Below, piece after piece: positions 1 to 10,788 of a DNA stretch of 64,000 nucleotides. The DNA lies in the NCBI GenBank assembly GCA_029216955.1, contig JANAVB010016199.1, forward strand, positions 13,606,489 through 13,670,488, given 5' to 3'. Every line of letters starts with the position of its first letter. The stretch's first letter is position 1. This DNA comes from Iris pallida. Its lineage: Eukaryota; Streptophyta; Magnoliopsida; Asparagales; Iridaceae. The position numbers were made by a program, and so were the translations under genes. The notes under the pieces are model-generated. The model made no database searches. It saw only the letters and a program-made list of their open reading frames with translations, and had not been told where the DNA came from.

Positions 1-2
1 TC

Positions 3-629
3 TGTGACAAGAATCGTCTTCAGAATGTGGCATCAACCACCTACAATCCGGCAGCAAACGGATTGGCCAAGGCTTTTAACAAGACTATCGTCAGGCTACT
101 CAAAAAAGTCGTGTCATCCAACAAACGCGACTAGGACGAGAAGCTCGACGAATGCCTTTGGGCCTACCGCACAACGGTACGGACCCCGACATGCAACACT
201 CCATTCTCTTTGGTCTACGGGAGCGAAGCGGTACTGCATCTCGAGATCCAGATACCCTCACTCCGTGTAGCCATCACAAATCAACTCACAGAAGAAGACA
301 ATCAACATCTTCGTCTGTGAGAATTGGAGGCACTTGACGAAAAATGTCTTCTAGCTCAACAGCGCATCGAACTCTATCAAGCCCACATATCACAGGCTTT
401 TAACAAGAAGGTCAAGCAGAGGACTTTCCAAGTAGGCGACCTGGTTCTAGCAGTCAGGTGGCCGATGGTGTTGACTCACAAGACACCAGAAAAGTTCGAA
501 CCCAAGTGGGAGGGACCTTTCATCATAGAGACGGTGTACTCAAATGGTGCTTATCGCCTCGCCAAACCCAATGGGGACTTGTTCATGATGCCCATCAACG
601 ACAAGTTCCTAAAGAAGTACTACTCTTGA
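3..629 (+). pseudogene. Integrase C-terminal part of Tat-type pol (element Z)
   Basis: This is the last ~209 codons of a Ty3/gypsy polyprotein, entering from the left edge. It holds the end of the integrase core (the NPAANGLA segment with AFNKTI, where the last catalytic acidic residue lies in better copies), then the C-terminal domain with GDLVLAVRWP, KWEGPF and the terminal KKYYS. The frame is single and free of indels, but has two internal stops, TAG near 132 (a Trp in W and A) and TGA near 318 (an Arg in W). The C-terminal 100 residues match those of A (19146-19451) and W (56214-56519) closely. It is the plus-strand partner of the convergent antisense gene ending at 1277. Decayed and non-functional as seen. 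Confidence 0.85.
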
Positions 630-763
630 CATCCTTCAGACATGTACTTCTATCTCCACCCAACAAGGGAGTCTGTGTACCCAATCATCAGGGCTCACGT
701 ATACCTCCCACAAAATCGTACACTTCTAGAACCCAGTTGTTCCGTGGCGTTCTATCTTCCAGT

Positions 764-1071
764 AGAAGGACAACCACGTCCACATTACCTCTGAGTTGCT
801 TCTCTATGCCCTACAAAGCGAAATCCTACGCTCCGTAAGACTACGCTATCCACCATGTTTACTACGTCCATATTACCTCTGAGTAAACATTCCGTACAAA
901 CAACCCCTGTATTGTCGTACATTGATCGTAAAACTTTTACGTCCACATTACCTCTGAGTAGTTCCGCGTATCCCTCCAGAGTCACTCCTACCACGTCCAT
1001 AACACCTCTGAGTAGGAAGATTCCATCATTGGAACCCCATATTTGCCACATCCACATCACCTCTGAGCAAA
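764..1071 (+). repeat. Hairpin array with conserved 20-nt loop (element Z)
   Basis: Five units share a loop close to CACGTCCACATTACCTCTGA, but each has different flanking arms that pair with each other. AGAAGgaCAAC 764-774 pairs with GTTGCTTCT 795-803. ATGTTTAC 855-862 pairs perfectly with GTAAACAT 883-890. TCCTAC 986-991 pairs with GTAGGA 1012-1017. TTTGC 1042-1046 pairs with GCAAA 1067-1071. A unit near 935-965 is weaker. The array lies just after the integrase stop and before the antisense polyadenylation signal, as in A, Y and W. Function unknown. Confidence 0.75.
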
Positions 1072-1092
1072 CATGTCAGGTTCTCTCAAACA

Positions 1093-1140
1093 TATTATTT
1101 GTACCTAACAACCAAGGTGCACAAAAGATAATAGGTCCAC
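1093..1140 (+). repeat. Second-type hairpin ending in ATAATAGGTCCAC (Z)
   Basis: TATTAT at 1093 pairs with ATAATA at 1128-1133, and an inner GTACCT pairs with AGGTGC. The 3' side runs into ATAATAGGTCCAC. The same ending recurs in A (20079, 20269, 20486) and Y (39268, 39614). Confidence 0.6.
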
Positions 1141-1196
1141 ACAAATCATCAAGTTCATGAAAGCAAAAAATGAACACACCATAAAACTCTTCATTC

Positions 1197-1202
1197 TTTA
1201 TT
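1197..1202 (-). terminator. AATAAA polyadenylation signal of Z antisense gene
   Basis: TTTATT on the plus strand reads AATAAA on the minus strand, about 75 bases after the antisense stop at 1277. The same arrangement is seen in A and Y. Confidence 0.55.
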
Positions 1203-4200
1203 TAAAAGTAAAGAATTACATCCCCAGCAGGAGTTGCAAATTACACAAAATAAAAAAAAGGGAGAGACTACAATCCCTAAGCACCACCGGGATTGGCTGA
1301 AAGCTCTTCGATCCGACGCTTCAAGTGTACCATCCGAGTCTCTACGGTCGCCAAGACTCGACGTTCGGCTTCTTGATGTATCATTTCTATGGCCTCAGGA
1401 GAAGTGTCATCCTCATACTTCTCGTCCAACTGTTGCCGCTGCTGAGCCAGGGAAAGAGCCTGGCAGGTGAAAGCCGCTTCCTCCTCCTTAGATGCTATAT
1501 GTTTAGCCTAGACTCGCTCAGCATCTAACAAGAGTTGGTCCCGCTGGTCTTCAAGAAGGCGAATCTTGGCATTAACCTCTGTTATACTAGCGTCCAACGC
1601 GACTCGCAACTCCACATTCTTCTGCACGGACTGAGATAGCCTCTCCACCGCAGCCTCAGTTTCGGCCACCTCGCGCTCCCAGACAGCCACGGTAGCCTGA
1701 TAAGATGACGCAGTTTCAGCGATCAACTTCTTCTTTTCTGCGTCTATCAGGACAGAGAGATCATTTCGCTGGATACACTAAAATTCGAAAAGCAGCTGGT
1801 CTAGCTCGGCCACCGATGCCTCCAGAATCTCAGCCATATGATCATGGCCATGGTAGGAACGTATCAGACTGATGTAAGGGAGTGCCAGGGTTTTTATCGT
1901 CGCAAAACTCCCATTGGCGTTCATCACTGCCGATACGCCCCTCTGCAGCATCTTGTATACCGCCTCAACGATAAACTTCACGTACTCATCCGCATTCGCC
2001 AGCACTTGCGGCGTCATAGCAGGAGTTGGAGGAGCTGCTCTAGATGGCGGACCGAAAGAAGACCCGTCGGCTTCAATCTGCGAGGTTAAAACCTCGGCAT
2101 CAATGGACTCTCCCTCGACAGGGGCTTGAACTTTGCCACTGGCCCGAGGAGCCAAAAGAACGGAAGGAGCCGAGAGAGGCGTCGATATCTTACCCCAAGT
2201 AGAAGGAACAACAGAGGGTTCCAGCAAACCCTTACCCTTCTCAAGCTCGGAGGGACCACCGATGTCAGGGGCTACCCCATATGTCCCCAACGCATTATCA
2301 GCAGGCCGTACGGGATCTTCTACCTCTAGCAAAACAGCGAGGTTAGCACTTGTTTCCTGACTTGGATACCCTAGAGTCAGGCTTGGCGGATGAGTCTCAC
2401 CTTCCTCATCGGGTCCCTCCACGGGGATAGAATCTGTCGCTGTCTCGTAGTTGGCAGCCACCTCAGCTTCCGCTGTTGAGTCTGGAGTAGGTCTCAGCAA
2501 TGCTGCAGCCGACCTCCCCACATCATGACAATGAGGGAAATCAGCCCTCTCTTCTGCTTTAATCATGTCTGTTGCTCCTGCAATAGGCTCCCTCATCTCT
2601 GGAGGAATTTCATCTGAAGACGACGAACTTCACTCATCTTCCTCATCTGGAAGCCCCTTATCTGCTAGGTCCTCAATGTCAGAGGCCCCCACGGCGGCTT
2701 GCACCATCCCAAAAACTGCTTCAACCTCAGCTCCCCTTCCAACATAATTGGAAGATACTGGAATCTCCACAGCAACGACATCGTCCGGATTCTCCTCCAC
2801 GGGAGATATCACAGTCGGCGGAATGAGCTTTTCAGATAAGCCCGCCACCTCCTTTGGTCTGCTGGCACCCGATCTTGGAGTACGGGGTCTCCTTTTTAGC
2901 GGCTCCTACAAAAAAGAAAGCATATGTCACAAGAAATGTTGAAGCTAACCAGACTATGAGGAACACCTTACCTCCATTAAAGCTGAGTCTGTTGACACTG
3001 TCGGTGATAATGCCTTCTTCTGCCTCTTTGGCGCAGAAGAGCCAGCTTCTGCATCAGCACGTCTTTTCGGTTGATCGACCGAAGGCTCTGCTTGACCCCC
3101 CGTGGATACAGCAGGGGTACCTCGATAACCCACCTCTGGCGGACAGTACGAACGAGCCTTCGCCAACATGTTCCCGATCGCCGCTAACTGGGTGCCGACA
3201 GTGAAACTGGTCTCCCGATCATATCCGGGGGGCACGACGTTCATGACACAGTAAAATTTGGCTGTCAAAAAAGATTCGGCGGCCGCGGATTCTGAACAGG
3301 CAGCGTAAAGCGAGCTCCAGTACATCCGACATTGTAGTAATGCCAAGCTCGTGCACCGTCCAACAAACTTCCAGTATACCCCAGGTTAATACTAGGGTTC
3401 CCCAACATCAACTGAGCATAGCCGAATTGTCGTACAAAACGGTTCGGTAAATATGGTTCCAGGTAACACTGGTTTCTATTTTGATACACCAGATGGGACG
3501 GCCGGATACTTTGCAACCAGCGGAATCCCTATGGAGGCAGAGTAGTGGCATCTTCACCTGAATCCGTTAAATCTTTGCTGGCCTCAAAACCCAAGAAGAC
3601 GGGACCAACTTTGGTGATCTTCCACCCCTGAAGGTGGGATAAAACTTTCTTGCAAACCGGAACACCAGCATGCAACCAGCTCCTCTGGTGGAAACAGCGA
3701 GGAATGCATCTCTGGTCCTGTGGTCTTCTTCCGAGCCCGGGCTCATCATATTGGGATGGTACAAAATTAACCTCCCCATCAAATAATGGAACGACAGTTC
3801 GGCACGAGAAAAGTTGTCATTCCTACCTCGTTCATGAACCATATTTCCAGCAAATTCTCGTAAACCTTGCAGCAGGTTACACACGATTGCGGGAAGTAGA
3901 GCCAGGCAACGGCCAAAAACCAATTTCACAGCTGGCAGGATTAGGTTCCGGGTCACCCTCTCCACAGAGCCTGACCCGCCCGAAAAGACATAATCCCGAA
4001 GCCAAATCATCAGATACGCAGCTATCACTGCTTTGGACGACATCCGATGAGTAAGGTGCCAGAAACAGCTATAGAAGCGTTCGTCCGACTGCCGGTCCTC
4101 ATTCTCCCGGGGACTCTCCTCACTCAACCTGTTTATTTCGGAGAGCACCACGCTACTGGAAAGCGCTGGCGGAGTGGTAAACTGAGAGAGATCCTCCTTG

Positions 4201-4777
4201 TCTTACTTAAAGACGTAATCTCTCCAAGCGATCACATGAGGCTGTGACCTGCCCTTATCCCTCTTCTGCATATAATAAGGATGACTCGCCACTTTCTTGA
4301 AGACGACCATCATCTCCTCTGCCCTGTTCCCCAGGACTTGGAACTCCTCGTTGGTTGGGAAGTATTCCTCATAAGGTTCTGATCCCCAAGGGAGCCTTGA
4401 CACTTCGTACATTTCATGAAGTGCGAGTCCCAACTCCCCCACCGGAGTGAAGAAAGTCTCGGTCTGGGTGTTAAACATCTCCAGAAGCACGAGACATATG
4501 CCTATTGATGTCGACGCCTGCCTGGGTAGCACGGATTGCGACAGTTAGCCCAATCTTTCGGAGTTCGGTTCGAAACTGCGTCAGACCCAGAGTGTCAACT
4601 TGTTCCACTTGGAAACATAGTGACACCAACCCTCTACCCAAATTCACCTTTCGGGTACGACCGCTCCAACAACAGCATACAATTTGCAAAAGTCGAAGCA
4701 CCAAAAGTAAATGTGTTGAAGGGAACGTCACTATAAATGCTCCCAGGACGCAGAGTCCGCCAAGTGAAAGAAGGTCC

Positions 4778-6098
4778 TGTAGGACCGATTGTAGGAATGA
4801 GTTGTAAAGCACAATACTCTAGAGGGGGGTGAATAGAGTAGGCAGCGAAAATTAACTATTTAAAATGTTAGTAACAAGATCACAGATAATATATCACAGA
4901 TATGTAAATGAAAAGTAGAGAATAGAGAGCAAACGCAAACACAAGGATGTATACTGGTTTCCTTCTTGTGAGGACTAGTCCAGTCGGAAGAACTCTAGCT
5001 TCCAGTTGAATCCACTATGAAAAATCACCACAAGTTTTCATTCGAAGTTCTTGCAACTTCTACAACGCGAGATTTGATCCGAAGTACTCGACCAACTTCA
5101 ATTGTGAAGTATCTAACTTCAATCAAGCTCCAAAGTTCTTGCAAGTTCTGGCAAATCGACTAGAGGATTGTAACTGGCTTGGGATTTGAAAATGAATAAC
5201 TCAGAATACTTTGGAAGAAGTAGTAGGCTTATAGAGAAGAGATATGAAAGTGAATGAGTGAGTTGAAATGAACGAAATCTTTCTCTATTTATAGTTTTTC
5301 CAAAGGCAGAATTCTGACAGAATTCGGGCAGAATTCGGACAGAACTCTATGAGAAAATCTTGTTGGAATCCGTAACTGCCGGAAGACCAAGTTCAAAAAG
5401 CAACATTCACTAACCGAACTCTGGCCGAATTCTGGCCGAACTCTGGCCAAATTCTGTCCGAGTTCTTTTGGAGTTCTGTCAGGGTTTTTGCAAATTGGTT
5501 TTAGGCTTTTTGAAAAGTCAAACAGTTAGGAAATAGTTTGGGCTTTTGTAAGTGGGCTTGTTTTCAAAATGAAAGGGTATTTTGAAAACGTTTCTTGGTA
5601 ACCTATTTGCCAGTATGATGCAGTGTACATCGTATTCCTAGACTCAATAAATATGAAAAATATATTGATGAAATAGGAAAACCAAGAGCCCTTTGATGAC
5701 GCCTTTCTTCAAATATTTGAGCAGACTTGAAGACGCCTTTTTTACTTGACGGCGGTCGTCCAAAGATAAACAGCGGAACCCCCGATACGAGGCCCCGGAT
5801 AGGTCGTTAGGCGGTTCAGAGAAATCTTCTTGTGTAACACAGTCTTTGGCCCATCATTAATTCTCTATTGCATGTGTCCTGGTTTGACAAAGCTTGATCA
5901 TGCTTACTGCATGTCTAAGAACATGTTAGACGAATAAAACAATATGATACAAGCATAGCAATATTGATATAGAATATTAGGACAATGCTAAGTTTAAGTA
6001 GCAACATGATAGTGATTACATGAATATTAGTGACATCATTATGTTAAACTCAATTGATTAGCCATATTCAAAAACATGATATAATTATTGGGCTAACA
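4778..6098 (-). mobile_element. Solo LTR F (1321 bp) inside the antisense gene
   Basis: The insert starts TGTAGGACCG and ends GGGCTAACA. It is flanked by a 5-base duplication GGTCC at 4773-4777 and 6099-6103. The antisense coding sequence resumes on the far side. A TATA box reading CTATAAATAG on the minus strand (about 5285-5294), and a start of TGTTAG read on the minus strand, indicate minus orientation. It has no internal coding region, so it is a solo LTR left by recombination. The superfamily is uncertain; the TGTTAG start would suit Ty1/copia. The stretch 5305-5475 is full of short repeats around GAATTC and CCGAACTCTGG. Confidence 0.8.
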
Positions 6099-6689
6099 GG
6101 TCCAGCTCGCACGACGGCCAAAGTATCCTTCTGATCGGAGGTAGCGTCGATCTTGATGATGCCTGCCACCGCTCCCCCCTGAGATGGGGTTAACTCCCAA
6201 GACATCCTCCTCTTGGAAGCAAGACGACTGAAAGCCGTCAAAGGCCATTGACGCTCAAGTTGCTTAACAGTCATATGCACCCCCTTGCTGTAAAGAACTA
6301 ATCTTCCTTGACCTTTAACACCTTTGCTTCAAAAAAAGTAAGGCGGTCCCCAAACAGGAACTCAGGCTTCAAGAAAGTCACATTATTAGAAGTGGCAGAT
6401 GTCAAAACGCCACGATCTATCATCCGTTGGAGGAATCTACGCTGTTGTTTCCGGATTTGAATTATTCTTTCGGGAGGTTGATCCAGCATAATGGCAACTT
6501 GGGCAGGGTTTATCACCTCCTCATTATAATCCACTCCCATCTGACAGAGGGCAACGTCCAGATGCACTTCATTCAAGAGCGGGATAGTCATCGATACTAG
6601 TGGTCAGCAAAAGAAGGTAAAGATTCAAATATACAGTAAAAGAATCTGAGCCACGTTCGGAGCGCATACCCTGAACCAAGGTTCAAGCA

Positions 6690-7065
6690 CACCTAAAAAG
6701 AAGCTTCGGCGCATCGTCAGGGTCTAAACCCATGCGCGTCAGCAGTGAAGCTTCGGCGCATCATCAGGGTCTAAACCCATGCGCATCAGCAGTGAAGCTT
6801 CGGCGCATCATCAGGGTCTAAACCCATACGCGTTAGCAGTGAAGCCTCGGCTCATCATCAGGGTCTAAACCCATGTGCGTCAGCGGTGAAGCCTCAACGC
6901 ATCATCAGGGTCTAAACCCATGCACATCAGCAGTGAAGCCTCGGCGCATCATCAGGGTCTAAACCCATGCATGTCAGCAGTGAAGGTTCGGTGCATCATC
7001 AGGATTTAAACCCATGCGCATCGACAAAAAAGCTTCAATACATCATCATGACTCAGCGTCCATGC
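6690..7065. repeat. 47-bp tandem repeat in antisense intron 1 (Z)
   Basis: About eight copies of a 47-base unit containing CGGCGCATCATCAGGGTC and CCATGCGCATCAGCAGTG. The last four start at 6840, 6887, 6934 and 6981, exactly 47 apart. The repeat lies inside predicted intron 1. Its core (GCGCATC/ATGCGC) recurs in the adjacent LTR. Confidence 0.85.
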
Positions 7066-7330
7066 GCATCGGCGTATGTGACTTCTAAAAATAGCCTACT
7101 CAAGTATAGAAACCCACCAATCACCGCCGACCGAACGTCGACGGGTGTCCGGAGGACATCATCTACAGCAGCCTCCATAGGCTCTTTTCCTTTGCCTCGT
7201 CCCCCACCAGCACCGCCGCGAGGAGTCTTGGGGGCCATTTCGTGAAAGAAGAAAGTTAGGGGTTTTCGAAAGAAGAACTCTAAAAGAGAAAGCAAAGAGA
7301 GAAAAAACTCTCTCTCTCTCCATCAGACAC

Positions 7331-7340
7331 CTATTTATAG
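7331..7340 (-). promoter_or_regulatory. TATA box of the Z antisense gene
   Basis: The minus strand reads CTATAAATAG about 95 bases upstream of the MAPK... ATG at 7238. The same box lies at the same distance in A (25444-25454) and Y (41185-41195). Confidence 0.65.
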
Positions 7341-7606
7341 GCTTTGTCGCATGCGTGAACCGATGAAGTGTGACATCAGCCGTCGCCTCGGGTTCTGTGA
7401 AATGATAACTGCAAATAAATCCAAAAAGATGATCATTAATCTTCTTGGTTATCGAAGCGTTATCATTTGTATTAACTGAAAGGAGCATGCGCCCCATCAC
7501 TGATGCACGGAGTAATCATGCGCCCAAACAGTCATACGTCCCGTTGAAGACACCACCATGCTTCTTATTCAAAGTATTCCAAAACTTGGTGAAAAGTTTT
7601 GAAAAT

Positions 7607-7620
7607 TTTGAAGGGGGTCT
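7607..7620 (+). other. Polypurine tract of element Z
   Basis: TTTTGAAGGGGGTC directly precedes the LTR start TGTAGAAGCATGG. It is nearly identical to the tracts before the LTRs of A (25788-25799) and Y (41536-41545). Confidence 0.75.
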
Positions 7621-8988
7621 TGTAGAAGCATGGAATTTTAAGACCAGAAATCCTATGCGCTTAACATTACATGCGCCAGGGAGCTCGGATGAAGTACTCG
7701 ACACAAAAAATAACAAAAGCATAGACATGAAAAGAAGATTTTTATTTCATATAAAAGTCTATTACATGTCTAAAAAAAGAGTTGTACAAAAGAGAACTAC
7801 AAAAAAAGACCCTACAGCTAGGTGCAGCAACCGTCATGCGCTCTCAGCTTGGCGCATCACTACAGCATGTCAGTTTGGCACATCACTTCAGCGTCTCAGC
7901 CAGGTGCATCCCTTCAGCAGCTCAGTGATGTGCATCTCTGCTCAGTTATGTGCATCCCTTCAGCAGCTCAGTTATGTGCCACCCTTCAGCATTTGAGCAG
8001 AACGAGGGTGGGCAATAAAACCCCTAGCTGGAAGAAGAGAGCACCGCAAATTCGCGACTAAAGAAGCAGCTTTCAACACAACCAGAATGAGCAACACCCA
8101 CTCTAGCAGGAGGAGGAGCTCTCCCAAAGCCCAAGGAAGATGATCGGGGCACCGCAATTCCGATCTGCGGCTCTTCCAACATAATAGAGACGGGGCTCGA
8201 GCATCCCGATCTTTGGATGCAACATGCACCTTCCGCCTTCCTCAGAAGCCCTCGACTCCGACTTTTGGATGTAATAGTCACCTTCAAGTGCATCAATGAA
8301 GATAGTGCGTCGCATCTTCACCCTCGGGAGCATCTCGTCAACAGAATATGCTCGAGCAAACAAGTTCATTTCGGAAGGATGTGGGAGAATGAGAAGCAAA
8401 CTCTCTCCTTGCCACTATTTATAGGTCGGTCAAATCAAACCCATACGCCAAGTGGCGGTCTCTCCGAATCCCGTACAATGAATTTGCATTAATGGTGATG
8501 AACCTGACGCTTCGAATTCAGCCAAGTCAAAAATAGCTATTTAAAGCACTCGAAGAACGTAACAGTCGGGCCAATAAAGACGTGTTATACAAACGGATGC
8601 GCCGGCCAGACCGCGCATCATACTGATCGCCCATCAGCACCAAGCACCTTACGAGGATACGCCCCATGCGTCCCCATACGCCTAGTGGAACGTGGATCGA
8701 CGCGTCCACTCAACATCCTATCACCTGTCAAAAACATTAAATGCTGAAGTCTGACGAGTTGGCAGCACGTCCCCCGAGGACTGAACAATTGACAGCTTTT
8801 TAAGAAGACGAAGCATCGTCGACGTCAGCATCATCATTACTCTCTTCCGGCGGTTACAAGCCACGTAGCCGCCCAACCATTTTGCATGTGCCTCCGCAGC
8901 CATGCGCCTAAATCTTTGCATACGCCTCAAAAGCCATGCGCCTCAGACTTTTCCTCTGATCCCTAAAGACAGAAGTCAAAGTCACTAC
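7621..8988 (+). mobile_element. LTR of element Z, left part
   Basis: The LTR starts TGTAGAAGCATGG after the polypurine tract and is cut at 8988 by element B (duplication ACTAC 8984-8988). It continues at 36496. Many ATGCGCC/ATACGCC-type short motifs are present (8590-8950). The total (~2090 bp) is about 780 bp longer than the LTR of A. The excess is roughly the size of the 7741-8424 block described below, which may be foreign to the LTR. Confidence 0.6.
7741..8424 (-). other. Possible extra antisense transcription unit in the Z LTR
   Basis: The minus strand has a TATA box CTATAAATAG at 8415-8424, an ATG at 8369 opening an 88-codon frame to 8103 (MNLFARAYSVDEMLPRV...), and AATAAA at 7746-7741. 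The layout copies the antisense genes of the internal regions, but the protein is not recognised and has no mobile-domain block. It may be a fragment of another element's antisense gene captured by recombination. Low certainty that it encodes protein. Confidence 0.35.
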
Positions 8989-9488
8989 TGTAATGCCTGT
9001 TGTTCGTATTACGTATTTGGAATATGTATACGTATTTTATCTTGTATTTGCATATCTCCTTGGTTTGGCTCTCGGCTTGGTTTAACTCTCGGTTTGGGTT
9101 GGCTTGGTTCGGCCGGCCCAATGCTTGGTTCATCATGGGTCAAGGGTGGAACACCTTAGCCTATGCTTCTCCTTCATTTCCACCACAACCCCCCTCTTTA
9201 TTATCCCCACCAACCTTCTCTCTCCTCCATAATTCTCATTTACTTCTCCTTCCCTCCACCATTACTCTTCTCCACCAACCAAGAACACCATAGGCAAGTG
9301 CAACTTGCTTCCACAAGAGAACTCCTTTTGATGGTTTCATTAGCTTCTCCTCATGATTCTAAACCACATTAGAACTTGTCATTTTCCATTTTGAGGCTTT
9401 AATTCTTGTAGATCTAGAGTTTTGCTATTTTCGGATTTTTGGTGTTTTGATCTATCAAACTTGCTTGTTTTCAAGTTTTGATGGTTCC
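8989..9488 (+). mobile_element. 5' LTR of B, part 1
   Basis: Matches 33774-34272 of the 3' LTR almost base for base. It ends at GTTCC (9484-9488), which is repeated at 27109-27113 on the far side of element A. Confidence 0.9.
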
Positions 9489-9820
9489 TGTAGAAGCATG
9501 GAAAATATTAGAATAATGATCCATGCGGCTCTGAGTAAGAAGCTTATGCGGCTCGCACAGGAGCGGCCCTATGCGGTTCAAAGAAGACTCTCAATCGCAT
9601 GCTGCTCGGGAGCGTATGCGGTTCAGCAAGGCATATACGGCTCGATGGACGCCATGTGTGATCCTTCCCTCCAGCTGGTCGTTTGAGTAGTGGCCTCATT
9701 TATTGCTCCAGCACGATTCACTGTGGCGGCCCTGACATAAAGTTTCATAATGGCTTTGCCATAATGACTGACTCCTGGGAAAAGAAGAAAATCTCTGACC
9801 AAATCCGTCAGAAGTCCCAG

Positions 9821-9836
9821 ATTGCCACGTGGCAAT
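9821..9836. promoter_or_regulatory. G-box-type palindrome in the A LTR
   Basis: ATTGCCACGTGGCAAT is a perfect 16-base palindrome around CACGTG, the plant G-box core. Further ACACGTGGC copies lie at 10071 and 10182 in the same U3 region. Related CACGTGGC/CACGTGTC sites occur in the LTRs at 36827 and 54136. This suggests bZIP/bHLH control but does not prove it. Confidence 0.5.
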
Positions 9837-10384
9837 CAGTCATATGCGGCTCCCTGAGAACCCGTTCCATGCGGTTCGATACAACGCTAGCTCATGCGGC
9901 TCCCTGGGAACACATTCCCTGCGGCCCAATACAACGCCAGCTCATGCGGCTCACAAAGATTACGCATATACGGCTCGATAAAGCATCGTCCTATGCGGCT
10001 TACAAAGAGTATCTCTCTACGATTCGAGGATCGTCAATCCTAAGCGGCTCTGACAGGACTCACAATTAAGACACGTGGCATGGGATCAATAAGAGATTTA
10101 ACCGAATCTCAACAAATATATTTGACATCATCGTCATAATTACTGAGATCAGGGCATATCATTTATCATCAAGCTAATGGGACACGTGGCGAGCAATCAG
10201 ACATTAGCATAATCAATCATGAGGATTTAAAGCAGCTAGCATTAATTGCTCATGAGATACGATGCTATCCGCATTAATGGCCGAGATTCACTATAATCAG
10301 GATCAAGGGTTCAGATAGAATGAAGGAGCACCGACATTCCAAACAGATAATCATTAGTAAACCCTAATGATCACCCCCCACTCT

Positions 10385-10393
10385 TATAAATAG
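10385..10393 (+). promoter_or_regulatory. TATA box of the A 5' LTR
   Basis: TATAAATAG about 415 bases before the LTR end, followed by an AG-rich leader. Equivalent boxes lie in the other LTRs: 26698 (3' LTR), 36892 (Z/Y), 41974 (Y) and 54243 (W). Confidence 0.7.
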
Positions 10394-10788
10394 CCAGTAT
10401 CATTCCCTTGTAAAAAAAGGTCGGCAACAAAAGAATAAAAAAATAAGAAGAGAGAGATCTACACAGAGAGAGCTCCCCCTTTTTTTCTTGATAATCACAG
10501 AGAGAGAGAAGCCAGGAGAGCAATCCGAGGAGAGCAAGAAGAGCATTTCTTCATCAACGTCGAGCAGATCTTCCCCGAGCCAAGGCTGCATACTGATCGT
10601 CCAAGGAGTAAGGCAGAGCGGCCGTCGCTTTCCCGAGCCTCTATCGTCACCCCCCAGAATCAAAAATAAACAATCGTACTTAGTCTGCTGTACCTAGGTT
10701 TTCGTCCCTAGGCTTTCTTTGTACGAGCGAGTTTATATTGTGAGTCTAAGTTCAGTCCTCCGATAATTGTTCTGTTCTTTTACAATCA

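Larger units (their letters stand above)
1277..7238 (-). pseudogene. Antisense three-exon gene, plant-mobile-domain-like protein (Z), broken
   Basis: Minus-strand gene convergent with pol. Exon 1 is 7238-7118, starting MAPKTPRGG and basic. Intron 1 is 7117-6597 (GT...AG, phase 1). Exon 2 runs from 6596 to 2972 and is interrupted by solo LTR F. Intron 2 is 2971-2906 (GTAAGG...TGTAG, phase 0). Exon 3 is 2905-1277, with an acidic region and a Glu/Arg-rich coiled-coil tail. Exon 2 carries the block GELGLALHEMYEVSRLPWG and a WLRDYVFSGGSGS block, which resemble the plant mobile domain. Both blocks are also present in A and W. Stops in exon 3 (TGA 2630-2632, TAG 1778-1780, TAG 1508-1510) fit C-to-T decay, and exon 2 has frameshifts near 6290 and 3570. 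Splice sites were chosen by consensus and by agreement of position and phase with A. Function unknown; certainly inactive here. Confidence 0.7.

Noticed and set aside
10400..10697. ORFs on both strands of the A LTR leader
   Set aside because: Located in the transcript leader of the LTR, composition driven by AG repeats.
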